From: Stramonita haemastoma
Taxonomy: Eukaryota > Mollusca > Gastropoda > Neogastropoda > Muricidae
Assembly: GCA_030674155.1 (NCBI GenBank)
Contig: CM060316.1
Coordinates: forward strand, 84,314,541-84,357,040
Length of the DNA stretch: 42,500 nt
Direction: 5' to 3'
Shown here: positions 13,501 to 24,754 of the stretch, piece by piece
Position numbering within the stretch: the stretch's first letter is position 1
How the letters are laid out: each line of letters begins with the position of its first letter
Translations under genes and position numbers: made by a program
Notes under the pieces: model-generated
The model's input: only the letters and a program-made list of their open reading frames with translations
Databases searched by the model: none
What the model was told of the DNA's origin: nothing

Positions 13501-16500
13501 CTGCCTTTATTATCTTCATATATATATGCATGCAGAAGATTAAATATGCATGCTAAAAACCAGCAGCATTGGCGCAGTGGTTAGTGCCATGGATTATGGA
13601 TTGGAAGGCCACATGTTCAAATCCCATTAGAATTATTATTAGAAATTATAATTAGAAAATAAACAAAATCTGCTGTTTGTGCTACCTACCTCAGAGCAGA
13701 GAGAGCCTTGTTGTTTTTCTTCATCCCATGTTGCAAGGCTGCTTCCCAGGTGGCACAGAGACAAGATATCCTGGTATTCAAAACACACAGTTCAAATTAA
13801 ATCAAAATCAAAATATGCATTAACACAAACACACTCATGTATGCACGTACACACATGCACGCACACATGCCCAGCACGCCACCAACCACCACACCTACAC
13901 AACACCACCACACCCCACACACACACACACACACAGTGCTTATCCCATTATCCTCGATAAAAAAGAATACAAAAATTTAAAAAATAAATAAAATAAATAA
14001 ACACACACACACACACACACAAGCACACATGCACAAACACATACACATGCACAGACACACATGCACATCCACATGTTTTCTGTCTTTTTTGTTATCATTA
14101 TATTCATGAAGCACATAAAATATTGAGTAGACAAAGTACTATAAACTTACCTGCTATCTGAATCTGTGGCAAGCTCTGAACGGCCACCAAAACGAACTTG
14201 ACACTGCAAACAGGAGAAACAAAATAAGTGAAAAAAGTGCACACATACAGAGACACACAACTTGCACACGCAGTTTTTTTGTTTGTTTTGTTTAATGTCC
14301 ATTCACTACTTGGTGATATAGACACATCTGCATTCAAACAATCACCAATAAAGATTGGGCAATCAAAAAATAAATGATAGACTGAAAGGGTTTGAGAATA
14401 GCAATATGTCACATTTTTATATTTGGAATGCCATGCATTTAGCCTCAGTTATACATAGTATAGTTTCATGAATAAGAAATATGTTCAAAGTGTGTTTTCT
14501 TCATCTTGGAATGCATATTATTCATCAATTTAGCACTAATTTCATACGGCGACAGTGCAAGATTGGAATCAAATGTCAGAGTGTGAAAAAAATGTTAGTG
14601 TGTATATATTCATACACACACACAAAAACCAATTTTGAGCATTGGCAAATAATGATATGCACTATAATATGTACACAGATGGTCAAACACACACACAAAA
14701 GTCTTAATTTTTCAAAAGTATTGTGACATTTGACATAATGATATTTAAAGTGTGTAACCCTTTCCGATTAATTTAATTAAAAAAAAGGACAATAAGTCAA
14801 TATTTTAAAAGGTTTTGTGACATAATATGATGGTATTTAGATTGAAATGTAAAGCCTTTTAAATTTTTTTTTGCTGCCTCATTTTCTGTGACATCCCTGT
14901 CCTGCTGTTCCCACACTGCTCATTTCAATCTCCCTGCTGCCGCCATACCCAGATTCGTTATGTCTCATCCCAAAGGTGGGAAGTCCACATGGAGCCCATC
15001 AATATCAGGCAGCTGTGGGACCACCAGCCAGAGGGGCCCTGCACTGCTGCTGGGTCACTTTGGAGGTGTTCAATGGTGCCAGTTCTGAGCTAACATATGC
15101 AGCACACCACCTACTAAGCCCCCTCCTACAGACAGAATTAGCTCAGTCATGGAGCCAGAAGAGTGAGTTGCCCGCCCGAGGTGTTAACGTTACCACAACG
15201 TCCCTCCAATGACCGTCCCCAAGGAATCTCCTACCCCAAAGGCTTTGACACAAACTCACCACAGGCACAGAAGTGTATGGGGAAACCAAATCTGAGGTCA
15301 CCATGAGACCAGAGCAACTGGGACCACTGATTCAGAGGCAATTTTTAATTTATTGCATGATGATCAGTGATAATGAGGATGCAGCTGCTGATTAGGTACA
15401 AATGCTTTGAGGCTACTTGACAGGGTTGTATTCTACGCTTACCATCATAATGTATCCCATCGTCAACCGGGCCCAAGAGATACAGACACCTACAGTGTTG
15501 GTCAGGTAATTTGAGCAGCACTTTCAAACTCGCATTCGTAAAGTGGATGAAGTTCAACTGAGTGGTCCCAGTGTTCCCACTGAGCCCACAGCACACTCAT
15601 TCTGAGTAGGAATTTAACAGGGGGACGGATAGCCTAGTGGTCAGAACATTGCGCTGGCAATTTGACGACCCGGGTTCGAGTCCGGTCGAGGAGATTTTTC
15701 TCCTGGAGTTAACATCAGTGCTGACTCCACTCTCCCCAAAAGTCCTTCGGATGAGACTTTAAACCGAGGCCCTGTGTGCGAATGCACGCAGAACATCTTG
15801 TGCACACGTTAAATCCTGTTCCGCTTTTCGTAAGAGAAGGCCATCGTGTGCCGGTGGGAACAGATGTCAATATTTACAAAAACTGCATACACACGGGGAC
15901 CGGATGAAAAAAAGCACATAATTGCTTATTCTGTTATCCTCGATATAAAAGAATTATATAAAAAAAAGAAGAAAAAAAAGAAGGAGTTGGCCAGTTCGAA
16001 AAGTCCCCATGACTCTTACGGGATTCTAACCCATGACCTTCCAGTCTGAAATCCAAGGCGTTAACCACTGCCCCATGGCGGCTGGTTGTACAGCCTTTTC
16101 TTTTCCTTTTTTCGGTATAACCTTTTCTTATTGACTTCATAAAATAAGGAATGCTGTAGGGCAAATTTTTCTTTAAAAAATCAAGCACTTAAATCCATAG
16201 CCATCTAAAATAGGTTATAATGTTAATTGCTGTTTTGAGTAAATGGCTTCTAAAATTGTCCAAGTTGCTTCTGATTCAAAATAAATCATGTACAAGTTAC
16301 ATATGGTCTGAAATCAGGTTTTTAAAATAAAATCTTGGAAATTTTCATTAATAGTATGACAATGGTTGCTTCAGAGCAAATGGATGCTGGCCATCAAAGT
16401 TTAGGATGTTACTGTAAGGACCATATTTCTGCAAAGAGGTCACTATGCCTCAGCTTTGGCCTCCATCCCTATTTTTAGCTGCAAAGTAGGTCACATGAGT

Positions 16501-16715
16501 TATCGCCAATCACTGTGATCAAGGGTTATGTAATTAGAATATATAAAAAAAAAGGTGTTTCATAAAAGTAGTTTGTGCACTGTCTACTTCACCTGTTTAA
16601 CAGCATCAAGAAGTCTGGTTAGCAGAGCTTGTCTTTCATTCTGTCGTGATCCATCTTCTGAAACAAAATAATAAAGAAATTATACTAAAATTTGATCTAT
16701 ATACTATACTATTTT

Positions 16716-16771
<56 letters not shown>

Positions 16772-16793
16772 GAGAGAGAGAGAGAGAGAGAGA

Positions 16794-16840
<47 letters not shown>

Positions 16841-19800
16841 CAGACACACAGACAGACAGACCGACTGACAGGCACCGAGACATGGAGAGAGAGACTAGAG
16901 AGATAATTTTATTTATTTACTTATTTATAATTTATTTATTCTTTAATATTGAGGATAATAGAATAAGCACTCATAGTAGTCTTTAAATTAACGTCCATGC
17001 ACAGTTTGTGATTTGGACGGCAAACAAACAAATCAAGTACAAACAAATAACTACCTATAAACAAGCAAGATTAAAGGAATTTAAAGGAATCTACTGAACA
17101 CAGAATAAAATAAACATAACGTAATCTCTAGCATTAACTCAGCATCAGGGAGAATGTGCGATAATGTTTTCTTGCCTTCAAAAGGTGGTAAAATATCTTT
17201 AAAACCTGGGCATTCAAAAAGTATGTGGTGGTTTGTAAATCTTTTGCCACAAGGGCACAAAGCATTCTTACTAAATTTTGTTTTAAAAGCGTCCAGCTTT
17301 ACCCTGTAAAACAATGATGTGATGGTTCTACAAATATGTAAAGGGGTCTTATTGCGATGGAAATAGTGATATAAAACTGCTGTTGTCTCTAAGAATTGTG
17401 ACTTATTATGAAATTTCGTGACAGATTTATCTTTGTTTTGTGGAACTTGGTTAAAGCGATTACAAGAGATTTTTCTTAACAAGCAGTGACACTCTTGTAC
17501 TGTATATGGGACATGTAACTTGATTGACCCATTAGATTGTTTAGCTCCCTGTTTTGCAGTCTGATCAGCAAGATCGTTTCCATATATACCACAATGGGAT
17601 GGAATCCATAGAAAGAAACACAAGTACCACGTAAAGTTAGGAAATGACTTAAGACTTTGATTTCGCTAACTATTCCTACTTCGTTGTCACAAAAACTTAC
17701 GGACTGCAAAGCACTTAACACAGACTTAGAGTCAACACATATCAAAGCTTTGAAAACAGAAACAGGTAAATCTAAAAGGAAATTCAGTGCCATAGAAATT
17801 GCCACAAGCTCTGCAATGAAAATGGACCTATTTTTTCCTATATAGAAAGATTTTTTAATCTTGAGAGCTGGAATTGCATATCCCGCTCCTGCTTGATGAT
17901 TTTCCAGCAGTGATCCATCAGTGTAAACTTGCAAATGTTCAGAATATTGCTCATAAAGACGACTTTTAATGTTAGACGCTAAGATATGTGGATGCTCACT
18001 TTTTTTAGTTTTGTGTCATCAATGTCAAAGTCTGCATGCTGCATCTCCCATGGTGGTATGGTTGGAATCAGTGGTCGAGATGCAATATCGTTTACATCAA
18101 TTTCAGCTTCATCTAGATAGTCCAAAGTGTAAGTTCTAAGAGATTCAAGAGATGATATATTTTGTGCTCTTTTCGGATAATGTATACTAGATTGTGTATC
18201 TATTTCTGCTTTATTAAAGTTTGTAACAGTTTGACTTTTCACTACATATTTTGTTACTGACAACTTCCGAAATCCATCCAAAGGTAACACACCCATTTCT
18301 TTATAAGTACCAATGTTAGAAGTGTGGAGAGGAACCCCTAGCGCCAATTTGAATGCTTTACAATCAACACTTTGTAATTTTGCGAGCATAAACTTTGGCG
18401 CACTGAAATATGCTTCTTGCCCATAAGTCAATTTACTCCTCACAAGTGATACAGCCAAATGTTTGAGAGTAAAAATATCTTGACCCCAAGGCTGTTTGCT
18501 AACAACTTTCAAAATGTTAAGGCTTTTACGAGCTTTATCAAGAACATGTTCTATGTGGCATTTCCAGTTTAGCGTTGATGTGAGAAAAACTCCCAAAAAT
18601 TTAACCAGATTTGTATACTGGATCTGAACATCGCCTATTCTGAATACAGGCAGATTCTCAAGACTTGTTCCTTTACTAAAAAGCATCATATTTGTTTTTT
18701 CAGGTGAGAGTGCAAGACCGTTTTCCCTCATAAAAGTATACTACTAAATCATATCTAAATCTCTTTTGGAAGATTTCTTTTTCATGGTAACATTAGCCCA
18801 CATGCATATGTCATCTGCATACTGAACCACTGTGACATTTTTTGTCAAAGTGTCTGGAAGATCATGAATTAAAATATTGAATAGCATTGGCGCAATTACA
18901 GACCCCTGTGGGATTCCCATGTCAACAGATCTAGAAGTTGAATACGTGCGTCCCACTTTAACTTGAATACTTCGACCTATAAGAAAATCTTTGACGTAAT
19001 TAAAGACATGTCCTGAAAATCTTACTGACTTCAACTTAAAAAGCAATCTAGAATGCCACACACTATCATATGCTTTGCTTACGTCAAAGAATGTGGCCAA
19101 AATATTTTTGCGTCTGGCAAACTGATTTTTAATTTGTGTTGTCAACTTAACAATATGATCAACAGTGGATCTTCCTTTGCGAAAACCAGCTTGATTCACT
19201 GGTATGATATTCTCTTTATCGCAATAATGTACCATTCTATGAAGGACGATTCTCTCCATTAATTTTCCAATATGGGAGGTAAGTGCTATTGGCCTGTAGC
19301 TCTTAATGTTACATCTGGGCTTTCCTTGTTTTAAAATTGGCACAATTATAGACTGCTTCCATATAGATGGTAATCTTCCACTACTCCAACATTTTTGGAA
19401 CAGAACGCTAAGGAACCATATATATTTTTCGGGAAGATGTTGTAGCATTTGGTTGGATATTACATCCAAACCAACAGATGTCTTTTTGTTTCCCAAAACC
19501 GAAATTGCCATCCTGAACCTCTTGTACAGTAACTGGGGCATTGATGTAATGATCATTTTGTTGTGGTGGGTCTTTATATTTAGATTGCTTCTCTTCTATC
19601 ACTCTGAAAGTTATTATATCTTTGGAAAGACTAGATGTTTGCATTGTTTTAGAGAACATATCTACAAAAGCTTCAGCCTTCTCAGCATTGCTAGGTAATG
19701 TAACATTTTTTTGATCTAACTGGATAGGATATCTAGGCAACTGTACCCCATTTTTCATTTCATGTATCTTCTGCCAGACCTTAGGTACATCTTTGTAGTT

Positions 19801-20975
19801 TGAGACATCTGAAAGACAAAAAGATGACCAAAAATCTTGTTTGGCCTGGGCTATCACCTTATTACTATTGATATTTGCTTTTTTCATTTCTTCGTGGTTC
19901 TCTTTTTTACGATATTTTAAGTATTTCTTAGTCTTTATTTTTTTCATGTCCACTGCACTTTGGCATTGTGGATTCCACCAGATATTTCTACAAGATTTCG
20001 CTGAGTGAAAGGAATGGTATTTTGGAATTGAATTTTCAGCTGCAAGCAGCAATATTTTCATAAATTTAGAGTAAAAAGAGTCCACGTCATAGTCAAGTGC
20101 TGTATCTAGATCTAAACTGTACGCATTGAGCAGTTCTTTAAACTTGTCCCAGTCTGCCTTTTTATAGTTAAACCTGGGTACTTTGTCCCTTTTCACATCT
20201 TCTGCACATGCTTTTTCATTTACAGTAATACAGAGTGGCAAATGATCACTTCCTAAACTATCAGGAAAAGTCTCCCACCTACTGTTTGGGACAAGGGATG
20301 GAGAAATGAGTGACAAGTCAATGGAAGTAGATCTATGATATGAAACGTCTGGAATTCTTGTGACACACTTTTCATTGTTAAGCAAACATAATGGAGAATT
20401 AACGATGTTTTCTACAAAACGGTTGTTAGTAACTATAGTGCAGTCTTTCTCCCACAATGGAGCATGGGCGTTGAAGTCACCACCAATAAACCATTTCACT
20501 TTGGAGTCATCTAATGAATGTAACCAGTCAGAATTTTGGTTATTTGGACCTCGTGGAAAATAGACAGAGACCACATTCATTGTTAAATTTTTGTTAAATT
20601 TCACACATGCTGCACAGGAGAAGACGTCAGCTGTATTGCTTGGTACAGGAGACTCACAGATGGTATACTGAAGTCCCTGCTGCACATAAATAGCAGTGTA
20701 TATTTTTTCCCGTGACACAGACTTCGTTTTGTCATAGATAGGTGGGTAATAGAAATTCGGGATATTTGGTAACTGACTTGACGACACATTAAGAGACTGC
20801 AGCACTAAAACTTGGTATTTTTTAGATGATATGTGGTCAAGCAAATAGGGTAAATTCACAGTAGCACTTCGGGCATTCCATTGAAAAATGTGAAGTGTCT
20901 GATTCATTTTGGCACACACACACACACACACACACAACACACACACCACACACACACACACACACAGTTTAAAAA

Positions 20976-21010
<35 letters not shown>

Positions 21011-21011
21011 G

Positions 21012-21067
<56 letters not shown>

Positions 21068-23779
21068 CCGCACACACGCACAAAAAAAAACTATCTTTTA
21101 AATGAAAAACAAGGGGGGGGGGGGGGGGGGGAGGAAAAAACAACAATCAACCCCCAAAAAAACAACTGATTTAAAGCAAAATGTAGCAATGAATAATTAA
21201 AGAAAATCTTAATCAACTGGTACTCCTGAAGCACAACTAATAAACACTTATCTGTGCACTTTAAGCCACAAAAGTGAGGAAAAAAAACAAAAATTCGGGA
21301 TCCCGAGGAACAAATATGAGTGACAAAGTCAATAGTAGTAATACAAGTTTCCACCGGACCAAGACTGCCAGTCTGTGGGCAAGGCGTGTCTGCTGAAGGA
21401 GGGACAGCCTCTTGGCCACTGGTATCGCCGGCGCTGGAGACCTCTTTTCTTGGGACGTTCCCACAGAAGGCGCTGAAGAGATCGACCAACATTCCCAGCG
21501 AGAACTGCGGTGCCACGGTAAGATGGGTGGATACCGTCTTGCATCATGCGTCCCTGACCTGTTTTAAGATTTTCATGGGACACGAAAGAAACGCGAGGAT
21601 GCTCTAGCAGGGCTGAATTATTGTAAGCATTGAATAAATCTGCTTTTGCATTTAAATCTCGATTACATGTGGGAGAAACTTTGCTTAGCAGCACCTTGAT
21701 ATTTTTATATTTTTCTGACAGAGAGGTGACAATACCAACAAGATCTTTACTGGCTTCTTTGGGCTCTTTTTTTCTTAAATCATTAATGCCCACATGGATC
21801 AGAACGACTTCAGCTGAAGACAGGTTAGCATGCTCCATTTCTTGAGTGATGTCTTCAGTTGTAGTAACTTTTTTCATGGTCGCCTGAAACCCATAGGATC
21901 TGCCCAGCCTGTGCGCATCAATCCCTTTGAAAACAGAATCGTGTATTATGAAAGCTGTAGGAAACTGTGTGGTGTTATTTTGAGGAATTGATGCATTTAT
22001 TCGATATGAATTTTCCGATTTGAAGTGTTCTCTTTTAAGATCTTGATCTTCTTGTCTATCATCTTGTTTACCCAACACTCTACTTTGGTTTGTTTTATTA
22101 TTGACTTCTTTTTTCCTTCGACTTTTTACGTCACGTTTTTCATGACGTAAAGTTTGGACTGATGTTTCAATGTTCTTTCTTGAAACGTCATTTTCTTTCT
22201 TTTTTTGAGTAGGCCTAGGTTTAGCCGGTGTATTTTCTTTACCGCTCATTCGACCTGTACCGTGCTTTCGCGATGCGTTGCTGGTGGCTTTGATGGTCGG
22301 AGGTACAGATCGCGCTGCCACCTCAGCGTAGGAAGGGCTGGTGGATCGCGTAGATAGAGCGGGGACCTCGAAGTCTACTTTGTCTGTTTGTGTGGAAACA
22401 GCACTTACCGTTTTGGGACAGTGGCTCTGCATAAATAGCGTAGCGTTGTCATGTCCATCAAGGTTTTTCTGAGTCCTGGCAAACTCTTGAAAGGTTTGTG
22501 AAATTTCGTTGATTTTTCTACTGAGTTCTTCTATTTTATCAAATAAACTACTGTTGTCAATGGAAACAGGCTGCTCCTTCGTGTCATCACAACTGGTTGA
22601 CAAAATTTCTGCATTCAAAACATTGGTAGGTTTGCACTTTGACGAACAGTTAGATGTAACACATTCTTCACAAGAAAATTTGCGCTTGAAATTTAAAAAC
22701 ACTGTGAGCTGGTAGGCAGGAAGCTTGGTACAGTCAAAATGAATTTGTCTCTTGCAATCATGGCAACTCAACGTTGAAATTCCAGGTTTTGTCGATCCAC
22801 AAAAACAATTAGACTTTTGAAGGTCGCCACTTCTATTTAAAACACTTACATCCTGGCAAGTTTTGACAGTCAAACTTGGTGCTGATTTCTGACGTTTCCT
22901 TAGGGTGTCTAACCATCTGGACTTACTCATTTTCCTCAGAAATCCCAGAGAAGAAAAATCAGCTGTGCTTAGTAACCGCCATGTTGAATCGTGTGCTCTT
23001 TTATATACAGTCCCCGTGTGTATGCAATTTTGTAAATATTGTCATCTGTCCCCACCGGCACACTAGACTAGAGAGCGAGAGAGACTAGAGAGAGGGAAAC
23101 AGACAGACAGACAGACAGACAGACAACAGACACAGAGACAGACAGCAGACTAACAAAGACAGACAGACAGAGACAAGCAAGACACAAAAAGAGACAAGTC
23201 TAAAGGCAGAGAGCCATGGATACAACCTGACAGGTTGTTATATTAAAATAGTTTTGATTAACTGATGTTAAGGTATGAGCAGGTTGGGGGGGTGGGGTGG
23301 GGGGAGGCTGTGCCGTAGACTCGTAGTGGTTAAACTTTAAAGCATAGCACTCATGACCTGGTGGGCCAAGATTGAGCCACCACCAAGGTGCATGTTTTAA
23401 GAAACATGTATGATATAACTTTGTAAAACATTAGCACTGATTCCAGTGCCTAAAAAGTTCCTTGGATGTGACTATGAAAAAAAAGTATAATAGTATAAAC
23501 AAGGCCCCATCCTGTACAAACACATGCAGAACATTTTGCGCACATGTTAAAAAATGTGTTCTGGCTTTTGAAAGAGTGGGCCATTTAATGCTGGTATTCA
23601 ACAGATGACAAAATAAAAAAAAAAAAAAAAAAAACCTCATGCCTACAGGTCAGAATGCTGGACAAGTCAGAATGCTGCAGCCTTGATGGCAGATAAAAAT
23701 GGTCACAAACACACAATCTCATCATTGGTGAACCTTGGAGCTCTAGCCTCTCGGCTAGCTAAAGAACAAGAGATACATT

Positions 23780-23847
<68 letters not shown>

Positions 23848-24252
23848 CATGTGTGTGTTTTTAAATTTTTATTTTATTCTTTTATATTTCATTCTTTTAT
23901 ATTTCAATTTTTTTTAAAAATTCTTTTATATTGATAATGGAATAAGCACTCATGTGCTTTTTTTCATCCAGTCCCCGTGTGTATGCAGATGTGTAAATAT
24001 TGTCATCTGTTCCCACCGACACACAATGGCCTACTCTTACGAAAAACAGAATAGGTTTTAACGTGTGTGCAAGATGTTCTGCGTGTGTTCGCACATGGGG
24101 CCTTGGTTTACAGTCTCATCCGAAAGACTTTTGGGTAGAGTGGAGTCAGCACTGATGTTAACTCCAGGGGAAAAAATCCCCTCAAACGGGAATCTAACTC
24201 GGGTCATCAAATTGCTAGTGCAATGTTCTGACTACTAAGCTATCCTGTCCTC

Positions 24253-24328
<76 letters not shown>

Positions 24329-24559
24329 TTCTTTTATTTTGAGGATAATTGAATATGCACTCATGTACTATTTAACATCCAAACCTATGGTATTGTGCAT
24401 ATGGTTTTGTAAATTTTTTCATGTGCTCCTACTTGCACAAGTGACCTTGCTTTATGGTTTCATCAGAAGGCTGAGATGAAAACAGAGGAGCAAGATGAGC
24501 ATAGACTGGTCTATCCTTAAAATTAATAATAGCTCATGCAGAAACAGTATCACATGTAT

Positions 24560-24624
<65 letters not shown>

Positions 24625-24693
24625 CTGTGTGTGTGTGTCACTGTGTGTGTGTGTCACTGTGTGTGTCACTGTGTCTGGTGTATGTCACTGTGT

Positions 24694-24754
<61 letters not shown>

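Larger units (their letters stand above)
16990..22990 (-). mobile_element. Non-LTR retrotransposon (LINE), near full length, inserted in a SINE
   Basis: About 6 kb on the minus strand, the same strand as SNX29. In order it has a short 5'UTR containing ATGGCGG (22931-22990), ORF1 (PHD plus SGNH-like), a roughly 420-bp simple-repeat spacer, ORF2 (APE endonuclease, RT, RNase H, CCHC-type motif) and a roughly 90-base 3'UTR without poly(A). Both ends abut halves of one SINE: GAATAAGCACTCAT at about 16961-16974 on the left and CAGTCCCCGTGTGTATGC from about 23009 on the right. A 9-11 base imperfect target duplication (GTAGTCTTT versus GTGCTCTTT) is possible but weak. ORF2 is dead, so this copy is not autonomous. 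Confidence 0.92.
16892..23075 (-). mobile_element. SINE-A copy split by the LINE, with target duplication
   Basis: The SINE tail half (about 16903-16975) and body half (about 22990-23064) flank the LINE. The SINE is 5'-truncated after CCGGCACAC. AGACTAGAGAG occurs at 16892-16902 and again at 23065-23075, directly bordering the SINE as its target-site duplication. Outside it, GA and CAGA microsatellite sequence continues on both sides. Confidence 0.85.

Noticed and set aside
15620..15690. Functional tRNA gene
   Set aside because: A and B boxes are present but cloverleaf stems are poor and the sequence continues into a SINE body. The same holds at 8600-8686, 39480-39550 and 16010-16083.
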